From positions 1 to 6,870 of the forward strand of contig JAURXE010000655.1 in assembly GCA_030654635.1 (NCBI GenBank): DNA of 6,870 bases, given 5' to 3'. This document shows positions 1 to 5,622 of this stretch, piece after piece. Every line of letters starts with the position of its first letter. Position 1 is the first letter of the stretch. The stretch is from Pseudomonas sp. Lineage in GTDB: Bacteria > Pseudomonadota > Gammaproteobacteria > Pseudomonadales > Pseudomonadaceae. A program made the translations under genes and the position numbers. The notes beneath the pieces were generated by a model. It was not told the DNA's origin, did not search any database, and saw only the letters and a list, made by a program, of their open reading frames with translations.

Positions 1-1692
1 GTCTTCTTGTATTTGAAGGTGCCGGTGGTTTCCACCTCGGTCAGCAGGCGAATAAACAGCGGCGCGGCGTAGGCGGGCATTTCCTGGTCCAGGTACTGCG
101 CCAAGGCCTGCGGGTCTAGTTGTGCACCGGCGCTCAGGCGCAGCGCGGCCATGCCACAGCGACCGTTGGTTTCCGGGATTTCTACACCATAGACCACCGC
201 ATCTTCGACGCCTGGGAAGGCGCCCAGCAGGCTTTCTACTTCGGTGGTGGAAACGTTCTCGCCCTTCCAGCGAAAGGTGTCGCCCAGGCGGTCGACAAAC
301 TGCGCGTGCTTGCAGCCGATGTCGCGCATCAGGTCGCCGGTGTTGTACCAGGCGTCGCCTTTTTTGAACACGTTACGCAGGATCGCCGCTTCGCTCTTGG
401 CCGGGTCCGTGTAGCCATCGAAGGGCCATTTTTTGCTGATTTCGCTGATCAATAAACCGGGCTGGCCCTGGCTGGTTTTTTCTAAGAAGCCCTTGGCATT
501 GCGTAGCGGTCGATCGTTGTCCAAGTCATAGCCGACGATGGCGAAAGTGGCCGGGGAATAGCCGACAGTGTTGTCAAAATTGAACACATTGGTGAAGCCG
601 ATGTTGCCCTCGCTGGAGGCATAAAACTCGGTAATACGCTGCACCTCGAAGCGGGTTTTGAACTCGTTCCAGATCGAAGGACGCAAGCCGTTGCCGATCA
701 TGCAGGTCAGGCTGTTATTTTTTTTCCTCCGCGCATACCGGTTGATTGAGCAGATAGCGGCACAGCTCGCCGATATAGCCAAAACAGGTGGCGTTGTAAT
801 AGGCCACATCCTTCCAGAAGGCGCTGGCGGAGAACTTGCGGCGTACCGCCAAGGCCGCGCCGCCGGCCAGTACCGAGCCCCAGCTGACGGTCACGGCATT
901 GCTGTGGTAGAGCGGTAGGGTCAGGTACAGCACATCGGTGTTCTGCAGCGCCAAGCCGGCATGGCCGAAGCCGCCATAGGCCTTGATCCACTTGCCGTGG
1001 CTGGTGATCGAGGCTTTCGGCATGCCGGTGGTGCCGGAGGTGTAGATATAGAAACAGGGGTCTTTGAGTTTGACCTGCTGGCTGTCCGGCAGATTGGTTT
1101 CGCTTTGGCCGACAATGCGTTGGGCCAGGTTGAGCCAACCGCTGGGCGCGATACCGGTGTCTTGCAAGGTGTCGCGGTCGGCCAGCCAGTAGCAGGACTG
1201 GTCGGCGCCGCTAACGTCGCCGCGAACCTCGGCAAAGGCTTCGACCAACTCTTCGCCAATTACAAAGAACGAGGGCTTGGCCAGGTTCAAGCTGTGGGTG
1301 AGCACCTTGCCGCGTTGGGTGGTGTTGATCAGCGCCCCGACCGCGCCAAGCTTGGCCAGCGCGGCCAGCAAAGCCAGTTGCTCCAGGCGGTTTTCCAGCA
1401 TCACCGCCACCACCGAGCCGTGCTTGACCCCATCGGCCTTGAGGGACCAGGCGAGGCGATTGGCCCAGGCATTGAACTGGCGATAGTTGAGGTTGCGGCT
1501 TTCATCCATCACCGCCGGACGTTCTGGATGCTGCTGGCTGGTGCGCTCTAGCGCCCAAGCCAGGGACAGGGTTTTTTCGCGGTTACGAATGCCGGTGTAA
1601 TACAGGCCGCGCAACATCCGTGGCACACGGCTGAGGTTGACGGGCAGACGGGCTAGAAAACGGGCAGGGGAAATCAGATCGGCTTGGGTCAT
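1..1692 (-). pseudogene. Long-chain acyl-CoA synthetase (AMP-binding, FATP/FadD-like), frameshifted and C-terminally partial
   Basis: The family activates a fatty acid with ATP to an acyl-adenylate and then forms the acyl-CoA thioester, feeding beta-oxidation or lipid synthesis. The N-terminal frame runs from the ATG at 1692 to a stop near 715 (325 residues). It contains the ATP-binding P-loop YIYTSGTTGMPKAS (about residues 215-228) and the FATP-like GYIGELCRYLLNQP (305-318). The next frame continues without a stop from 717 to the window edge (about 239 codons). It reads NSLTCMIGNGLRPSIW, then FYASSEGNIGF, WYNTGDLMRDIG, FVDRLGDTFRWKGENVS and TGTFKYKK, the later adenylation motifs in correct order. 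Joining the frames gives a family-typical length near 600, with roughly 30 residues outside the window. The start at 1692 (MTQADLIS) is preferred over one 26 codons upstream, which lies inside a palindromic element. The 325-residue product alone would lack the C-terminal lid and should be inactive. The break could be a real mutation, slippage-tolerated, or a sequencing error. Confidence 0.87.
718..725 (-). other. A8 homopolymer at the frameshift point
   Basis: On the coding (minus) strand the tract reads GAGG followed by eight A, then TAACAGCC. With eight A the frame ends at TAA straight after E-E-K-K. With seven A it reads GAG GAA AAA AAT AAC AGC CTG, that is E-E-K-N-N-S-L, and runs directly into the conserved IGNGLRPSIW segment. 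One surplus base in this run therefore explains the whole disruption. Long A runs are classical sites for replication slippage, transcriptional slippage and sequencing indels, and the sequence alone cannot tell these apart. Confidence 0.85.
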
Positions 1693-1710
1693 GGCTCTCG
1701 CGCTTTCATA

Positions 1711-1740
1711 ATTATTGTGCGGGCAAGCAGACAGTGTGAA
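1711..1740 (-). promoter_or_regulatory. Possible sigma-70 promoter for the acyl-CoA synthetase
   Basis: On the minus strand, TTCACA (plus 1735-1740) matches the -35 consensus at 5 of 6 positions. AATAAT (plus 1711-1716) matches the -10 consensus at 5 of 6, with an 18-base spacer. The predicted start of transcription near 1704 leaves a short leader of about 12 bases before the ATG at 1692. A weak purine-rich stretch, GCGAGAG, serves as the ribosome binding site. The -35 box lies inside the terminal repeat of the adjacent palindromic element and the -10 box lies outside it. This is a sequence match only. Confidence 0.4.
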
Positions 1741-1867
1741 AACGTAGCGAGCGAAGGTTAGGCAAGGCAAAAACAGGCGAGGACGCGGAGTTTACGAGTT
1801 GTAAATGAGCAGTCCGAGCCTGTTTTTAACGTGGCATAACCGAGCGCAGTAGTTTTCACACTGCCTG
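1728..1867. repeat. ~140-bp palindromic, MITE/REP-like intergenic element
   Basis: The left end CAGACAGTGTGAAAAC (1728-1743) is the reverse complement of the right end GTTTTCACACTGCCTG (1852-1867) with one mismatch in 16. Further nested pairs are GGTTA 1756-1760 with TAACC 1837-1841, AAAAACAGGC 1769-1778 with GCCTGTTTTT 1818-1827, and TTTAC 1791-1795 with GTAAA 1801-1805 around the central loop GAGTT. The arms stay in near register, so the whole unit can fold into one long imperfect hairpin or cruciform. It has no transposase-sized ORF. I saw no clear target-site duplication. The architecture fits a non-autonomous miniature inverted-repeat element or a dispersed palindromic repeat. Being multicopy in the genome is inferred and cannot be seen here. 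Confidence 0.72.
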
Positions 1868-2118
1868 AAAATGCGCCAGTGGCGAATCTAGAACAAAGCC
1901 GGCGCCGGGGCTATGACCCTGTTGCAGCGGCTGGCGGGCAAATGGGCAAGTTCTGCACTGAACCCTGGGCTAAAGCGGCAGTTGCCTGGCCAATTTTGGT
2001 CGCGATAAAAGCTCAGGCTAATTGCGCCTTTTGCCCGTCGAGAGGTTTTCATAAAAGGCTATCTTTGTTAAAAAAAACAAACACTTGACCTTGCCATTAA
2101 CTGCTTCAGGAAACCTGC
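1868..2118. other. Intergenic region upstream of the amidotransferase gene
   Basis: No convincing coding sequence is visible. A 69-codon open frame from a GTG at 1879 has no ribosome binding site and a low-complexity composition, so I do not call it. Near the 3' end there is an A8 tract (2070-2077) followed by TTGACC (2085-2090), which looks like a -35 box behind an A-rich upstream element. However, the matching -10 position falls on the ribosome binding site, so it cannot be the promoter of the gene at 2119 in a standard arrangement. TATCTT at 2060-2065 is a weak -10 candidate without a good partner. Confidence 0.4.
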
Positions 2119-2835
2119 ATGCCACTGCGTATTTGCATCCTTGAGACCGATAACATTCACCCCGATTTGGTTGACCAATTTCAGGGTTATGGTCGGATGT
2201 TTCAGCGTTTATTCGCCCGCCAGCCGATTGCGGCCGAGTTCGAAGTGTTCAACGTAGTTGCCGGCCAATACCCGGACGATCAACAGCGCTACGACGCCTA
2301 TCTGATCACCGGCAGCAAGGCCGACTCCTTCGGCAGTGATCCCTGGATTGCAACCCTGCGGGTGTTTTTGCTGAAGCGTTATCAGTTGGGCGACAAACTG
2401 ATGGGTGTGTGTTTTGGTCATCAGTTACTGGCTTTGTTACTGGGTGGTAAAACTGAACGGGCCACTCAGGGTTGGGGGGTTGGCGTGCACCACTATGAGG
2501 TCAGCGAGCAGCCGGCCTGGATGCAGCCGAGTACCGAGCGTTTAGCCATGCTGATTAGCCACCAAGACCAAGTCACTGTGGCCCCAGATAACGCCACCAT
2601 TCTGGCCAGCAGCGAGTTCTGCCCGATTGGCGCTTATTGCATTGGCGATCAGGTGTTGTGCTTCCAGGGCCATCCAGAGTTTGATCACGACTACTCGCGC
2701 TCGGTACTGGAAATTCGCCAGGGTATGTACGGTGAGCAGGTGTACAAGCGCGGTCTCACCAGTCTGCAGCATGAGCAACAAGGCCATATGGTGGCCGAGT
2801 GGATGATGCGCTTTGTCGCGCAGGGCAAGCGTTAA
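2119..2835 (+). CDS. Class I glutamine amidotransferase (GMP synthase GATase-like), stand-alone
   Basis: Enzymes of this fold hydrolyse glutamine and pass ammonia to an acceptor, or cleave a gamma-glutamyl amide. The 238-residue protein is a single cytoplasmic GATase domain. It has an ITGS oxyanion-region turn (residues 63-66), the nucleophile elbow GVCFGHQ with Cys98, a SHQDQV segment (147-152), and QGHPEF with catalytic His185 and Glu187. The whole triad is therefore present. The start at 2119 is supported by AGGAAA at 2108-2113, five bases upstream. No synthetase or ATP-grasp partner lies next to it, so the acceptor is unknown. It stands alone between an intergenic repeat and a convergent transporter gene. 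The family call is firm. The physiological reaction is not recognisable, and GMP synthase itself is excluded because the ATP-pyrophosphatase half is missing. Confidence 0.9.
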   Translation: MPLRICILETDNIHPDLVDQFQGYGRMFQRLFARQPIAAEFEVFNVVAGQYPDDQQRYDAYLITGSKADSFGSDPWIATLRVFLLKRYQLGDKLMGVCFGHQLLALLLGGKTERATQGWGVGVHHYEVSEQPAWMQPSTERLAMLISHQDQVTVAPDNATILASSEFCPIGAYCIGDQVLCFQGHPEFDHDYSRSVLEIRQGMYGEQVYKRGLTSLQHEQQGHMVAEWMMRFVAQGKR

Positions 2836-2878
2836 GCCCTATCTCGTTGCGCGGGATTGAAGAGGGTTTGCTAGCTTG

Positions 2879-2905
2879 GGCTTTAGGTTTTGGTGAGCTA
2901 AAGCC
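2879..2905. terminator. Stem-loop between convergent genes, possible bidirectional terminator
   Basis: GGCTTTAG (2879-2886) and CTAAAGCC (2898-2905) form a perfect 8-bp stem with an 11-base loop in the gap between the amidotransferase gene and the convergent CorA-type gene. An alternative pairing, TAGGTT 2884-2889 with AACCTA 2907-2912, overlaps it. There is no clear run of T after the stem on either strand, so intrinsic termination is only plausible. It may instead be a decayed intergenic repeat. Confidence 0.4.
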
Positions 2906-2916
2906 GAACCTACGGA

Positions 2917-3888
2917 TTACAGCCAGCCCAGGCGTTTGAAGTTGGCAAATAATGTGCAGCAGCCCACGCTGATAAGCCCCAGAACGCCGAAGTAGCCGTA
3001 GTGCCAGGTCAGCTCCGGCATATTTTGAAAGTTCATTCCGTAGATCCCGGCCACTGCCGTGGGGAAGGCCAGAATCGCAGCCCAGGCGGCGAATTTGCGT
3101 TGCACCACGCTCTGCCGTGACGACTCCAGCAGCAAACCTATCTCGATGGTTTGACTGGCGATGTCGCGCAGGGCGGTCAAGTCTTCCAGCAGGCGGTTGA
3201 CGTGAATCGCCACGTCGCGAAAGTACGGCCGCATGTGTTTGTCGATAAAGGGAAACGACAGGCTTTGCAGCTCTTGGCAGATCTCTACCAGCGGGGCCAC
3301 ATGGCGGTGCAGGCGCAATAGATCGCGGCGCAGGCCGTGGATGCGCTCGATGTCGCCCTGGCTGAGGGACTGGCTGAGGACGTTTTGCTCCAGCTCATCG
3401 ATTTCACTGTGGATCAGCTCGGTCACCGGCCGATAGGTTTCCACTACAAAGTTGAGCAGTGCGTAGAGTACAAAGTCTTCGCCGTTGGCCAGCAGTAGCG
3501 GCTTGGCCTCACAACTTTGCCGCACATGGGAGTAGGGCGATGAGTCGCCGTAACGGGCGCTGATGATGTAGCCGGTGCCAGCAAAGATGTGAGTCTCGAT
3601 AAACTCCAGCTTGCCGTCGACCCTCAGTGGCGCGTAAAGCACCATAAACAGCGCATCGCCAAAGGTTTCCAGTTTCGGTCGGCGGTGTTGTGCCAACGCG
3701 TCGCTGATCGCCAAGTCATGCAGGTTAAATTGCCGCTGCAGGCTGCCCAGTTCGTCGCTATTGGGTTGCTGCAGACCAATCCAGACAAAGTGCTCCGGCT
3801 TGGCGGCCCACGCTGCGCCTTCGTCCAGGCTAATGTCGGCGACCTTTTTACCTTTGGCGTAAACCGCTGCAGCTACCACTCGTCCCAT
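2917..3888 (-). CDS. CorA/ZntB-family divalent metal ion transporter
   Basis: CorA-superfamily proteins form pentameric inner-membrane channels for Mg2+, Co2+ or, in the ZntB branch, Zn2+. The 323-residue product has a large N-terminal cytoplasmic domain with a charged helical stalk (about residues 150-260, rich in Glu, Asp, Arg and Leu). Two C-terminal membrane helices follow (about 266-284 and 296-315), then a basic C-terminus ending KRLGWL. The signature GMN sits at 284-286 in YGMNFQNMPEL, at the end of the first membrane helix. The MPEL loop is usual for the family. I chose the ATG at 3888 (MGRVVAAAVY), as related Pseudomonas proteins begin this way. A TTG at 3900 would add four residues but leaves no spacing from the AGGGA before it. 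The gene is divergent from a ZIP-like transporter, suggesting a divalent-metal locus. Mg2+ versus Zn2+ specificity cannot be settled from motifs. Confidence 0.9.
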   Translation of the reverse strand: MGRVVAAAVYAKGKKVADISLDEGAAWAAKPEHFVWIGLQQPNSDELGSLQRQFNLHDLAISDALAQHRRPKLETFGDALFMVLYAPLRVDGKLEFIETHIFAGTGYIISARYGDSSPYSHVRQSCEAKPLLLANGEDFVLYALLNFVVETYRPVTELIHSEIDELEQNVLSQSLSQGDIERIHGLRRDLLRLHRHVAPLVEICQELQSLSFPFIDKHMRPYFRDVAIHVNRLLEDLTALRDIASQTIEIGLLLESSRQSVVQRKFAAWAAILAFPTAVAGIYGMNFQNMPELTWHYGYFGVLGLISVGCCTLFANFKRLGWL

Positions 3889-4015
3889 CTGCCTATCCAA
3901 TCCCTGCTGGTGAAAATCAGTCGATCTAAAACTTAGCTTAACCCATCGCCCCTCAGGTTCTTAAGGGCAATAAGCAAGCGTCCCGGTGCCTGAGCCGGTA
4001 GCCTTGTTGCTTTTT

Positions 4016-4020
4016 AGGGG
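4016..4020 (+). promoter_or_regulatory. Ribosome binding site deciding the ZIP-like start
   Basis: AGGGG ends seven bases before the ATG at 4028. An in-frame GTG at 3986 would add 14 residues but has no comparable purine-rich site upstream. The added segment would also place this ribosome binding site inside the coding region. The ATG is therefore preferred. Confidence 0.65.
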
Positions 4021-4027
4021 TGCACGC

Positions 4028-4768
4028 ATGGGTTTGGGGATTGTTTTGCAGGCCGGGCTTTGGGCTTGGCTGGCTGCTAGCACCTTGTTGGTTGGGGCCT
4101 TGATCGGCTTTTACTGGAGCTTGCCACGCAAGGTGGTGGCCACCGTCATGGCCTATGGCAGTGGCGTGCTGATTGCCGCCTTGTGTTTTGAACAGATCCC
4201 CGAAGCGCAACGCCTCGGCGGTATTTGGCCAACCCTGAGCGGTTTGCTGCTCGGTGGGGTGGTGTTTGTGGCGGCCAATGAGTGGCTCGAATACCAGGAG
4301 CGCAAGCACCGCAGCAAGTCGTCGGGCAAGGCGCCGGTGGTGGGCTTGCTGATTGCCGCCGGGGCTTTTCTGGATGGTATTCCAGAGTCCCTGGGCCTGG
4401 GGCTAGCCTTGCTTGGCGGTGGCAATGTCAGTTTGGTGATGATGATTGCGATCCTGCTGGCCAACTTGCCGGAAGGCTTGGCCAGCGCCGCCGGGCTTAA
4501 AGCCGAGGGCCGCAGCGCCGCCTATGTGTTCAGTGTTTGGGGCGTGATTGTGCTGCTCTCCGGGGTGGCGGCCATGCTCGGGCCGTTATTAATGGCCGAT
4601 CTGTCGCCGCTGTGGTTGTCCTTTGCGCTGGGTTTCTCAGCCGGTGCCGTGCTGTGCATGCTGGTGGATACGCTGATTCCTGAAGCATTTTCCGAGACCC
4701 ATGCCTTCACTGGATTAATCACCCTGGCCGGTTTTATGACCGCTTTTGCCATGAGCAATTTGCTCTAA
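4028..4768 (+). CDS. ZIP-like metal transporter family membrane protein (atypical motifs)
   Basis: ZIP proteins move Zn2+, Fe2+ or other divalent ions into the cytoplasm through eight membrane helices. This 246-residue protein is very hydrophobic. Helices are visible at about residues 7-28, 36-54, 68-84, 104-122, 134-152, 168-188, 196-215 and 225-244. A charged, basic cytoplasmic loop, EYQERKHRSKSS (about 88-99), lies between helices 3 and 4, a usual ZIP trait. The helix-4 motif reads FLDGIPES (114-121) and helix 5 reads LANLPEGLA (144-152), matching the spacing of the HNxPEG metal-site motifs. In both, His is replaced, by Asp116 and Ala145. VDTLIPEAF (213-221) lies near the end of helix 7. 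The fold assignment is good and the transported ion is uncertain. It sits head-to-head with a CorA-type channel gene and about 90 bases before pyrF in the same direction. Confidence 0.8.
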   Translation: MGLGIVLQAGLWAWLAASTLLVGALIGFYWSLPRKVVATVMAYGSGVLIAALCFEQIPEAQRLGGIWPTLSGLLLGGVVFVAANEWLEYQERKHRSKSSGKAPVVGLLIAAGAFLDGIPESLGLGLALLGGGNVSLVMMIAILLANLPEGLASAAGLKAEGRSAAYVFSVWGVIVLLSGVAAMLGPLLMADLSPLWLSFALGFSAGAVLCMLVDTLIPEAFSETHAFTGLITLAGFMTAFAMSNLL

Positions 4769-4791
4769 AGCAGCACCGCTTATACCTGCAC

Positions 4792-4812
4792 AGCCCCCGA
4801 TCAAGCGGGGCT
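4792..4812 (+). other. Small GC stem-loop between the ZIP-like gene and pyrF
   Basis: CCCCG (4795-4799) pairs with CGGGG (4806-4810) around the loop ATCAAG. AG and CT can extend the stem past a one-base bulge. No T run follows, so it is a weak terminator candidate for the upstream gene. It lies just before the putative -10 box of pyrF and could equally be part of that leader or promoter region. Confidence 0.3.
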
Positions 4813-4817
4813 TGCGC

Positions 4818-4823
4818 TACACT
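4818..4823 (+). promoter_or_regulatory. Possible -10 box of pyrF
   Basis: TACACT matches the -10 consensus at four of six positions, in the GCTACACT context, about 33 bases upstream of the ATG. No good -35 box stands 17 bases further upstream, where the GC stem-loop lies. A weak promoter or an activator-dependent one is possible, as is read-through from the ZIP-like gene. Confidence 0.3.
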
Positions 4824-4855
4824 GCGCGGCGTTTTGATTAGCCAGAGAAGCCGCC

Positions 4856-5551
4856 ATGCCTTGCCAGAGCCCGATTATTGTTGCCCTCGATTTTCCCACT
4901 GCTGACGCTGCCTTGGCGCTGGCGGCTCAGCTTGATCCAGCCCAGTGCCGGCTCAAGGTCGGTAAAGAGTTGTTCACCCGCTGCGGGCCGTCGATTGTCG
5001 AAGCCTTGCAGGTGAAGGGTTTTGAAGTATTTCTCGATCTGAAATTCCATGACATTCCCAACACCACTGCCATGGCCGTTAAAGCTGCGGCTGAGCTGGG
5101 CGTGTGGATGGTCAATGTGCACTGCTCCGGCGGCTTACGGATGATGGCCGCGTGTCGCGAGACTCTGGAGCAACTCAGTGGACCGAAACCCTTGCTGATC
5201 GGCGTGACCGTACTGACCAGCATGGAGCGTGAGGACCTGGCCGGTATTGGTCTGGATATCGAACCGCAGGCGCAGGTGCTGCGTCTGGCCGGGTTGGCCC
5301 AGCAGGCCGGTTTGGATGGTTTGGTCTGTTCGGCCCAGGAGGCCAGCGCCCTGAAAGCCACGTATCCGCAGTTGCAGTTGGTGACGCCGGGGATTCGCCC
5401 GGCTGGCAGTGCCCAGGATGATCAACGGCGGATTCTGACCCCGGCGCAAGCCTTACAGGCTGGTTCCGATTATTTGGTCATCGGCAGGCCGATCAGCCAG
5501 GCCGCCAACCCGCAGCAAGCCTTGGCGGCAGTGCTGGCAGAGTTGGTTTAA
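4856..5551 (+). CDS. pyrF: Orotidine-5'-phosphate decarboxylase
   Basis: It catalyses the last step of de novo UMP synthesis, decarboxylation of orotidine 5'-phosphate, as a cytoplasmic TIM-barrel dimer without cofactor. The 231 residues match the usual bacterial length. Visible landmarks in order are VALDF with Asp11 at strand 1, LKVGKELF with Lys34, and the signature [11 protein letters not shown] (61-71) carrying the catalytic Asp61, Lys63 and Asp66. Next come VNVHCSGG (87-93), GVTVLTS (116-122), the phosphate-binding TPGIRP (177-182), and VIGRPI (208-213) with the phosphate-gripping Arg211. All catalytic residues are present. The ATG at 4856 has AGAGAAG (4844-4850) about five bases upstream. 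The gene follows a metal transporter gene in the same direction and faces a convergent reductase gene. Pyrimidine biosynthetic genes are commonly scattered in this group, so a lone pyrF is not odd. Confidence 0.97.
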   Translation: MPCQSPIIVALDFPTADAALALAAQLDPAQCRLKVGKELFTRCGPSIVEALQVKGFEVFLDLKFHDIPNTTAMAVKAAAELGVWMVNVHCSGGLRMMAACRETLEQLSGPKPLLIGVTVLTSMEREDLAGIGLDIEPQAQVLRLAGLAQQAGLDGLVCSAQEASALKATYPQLQLVTPGIRPAGSAQDDQRRILTPAQALQAGSDYLVIGRPISQAANPQQALAAVLAELV

Positions 5552-5572
5552 GCGCAGAAGCTCAAGCGTAGG

Positions 5573-5602
5573 GTGGGTTAGCCGCGTAGCGGCATAACCC
5601 AC
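5573..5602. terminator. Strong hairpin between convergent pyrF and reductase genes
   Basis: GTGGGTTAGCCGC (5573-5585) pairs with GCGGCATAACCCAC (5589-5602) around the loop GTA, with a single bulged A at 5594. This is 13 base pairs in all. It lies 21 bases after the pyrF stop and 20 bases past the stop of the opposite gene. It is symmetrical, so it could end transcription from both sides, although no long T run follows. Hairpins with this GTGGGTTA/TAACCCAC core seem to me frequent between pseudomonad genes, so it may be a dispersed repeat serving as a terminator. Confidence 0.65.
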
Positions 5603-5622
5603 TATTGTTGGCGCCCGCCGGC

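Noticed and set aside
120..455. Open frames on the plus strand opposite the acyl-CoA synthetase (also at 122-367, 658-918 and 961-1551)
   Set aside because: They lie antisense to clearly conserved protein sequence, have no family motifs or ribosome binding sites, and are explained by GC-rich codon bias.
718..725. Programmed ribosomal frameshift as the leading explanation for the A8 tract
   Set aside because: Restoring the frame needs loss of one base, by +1 shifting or a transcript one A shorter. I see no stimulatory structure, and acyl-CoA synthetases are not known to need recoding. Mutation or sequencing indel is simpler.
707..1138. Minus-strand 143-codon open frame overlapping the frameshift site
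   Set aside because: Different frame from the conserved acyl-CoA synthetase sequence, compositionally odd, with no motif. It is a shadow frame and not the continuation of the gene.
1693..1770. Upstream extension of the acyl-CoA synthetase by 26 codons
   Set aside because: The extension is translated palindromic-element sequence, has a non-ATG start, and does not resemble the family's N-terminus. MTQADLIS at 1692 fits better.
1879..2088. Possible 69-codon gene in the gap before the amidotransferase
   Set aside because: GTG start without a ribosome binding site, and no recognisable domain or membrane pattern.
2085..2113. TTGACC behind an A tract as promoter of the amidotransferase gene
   Set aside because: The -10 position at 16-18 bases falls on the ribosome binding site AGGAAA, leaving no room for a leader and no TATAAT-like sequence.
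3889..3900. TTG at 3900 as start of the CorA-type gene
   Set aside because: The purine-rich AGGGA abuts the TTG with no spacing, and the family N-terminus begins at the ATG at 3888.
4153..5449. Several minus-strand open frames under the ZIP-like gene and pyrF
   Set aside because: They are antisense to well-supported genes and contain no conserved motif.
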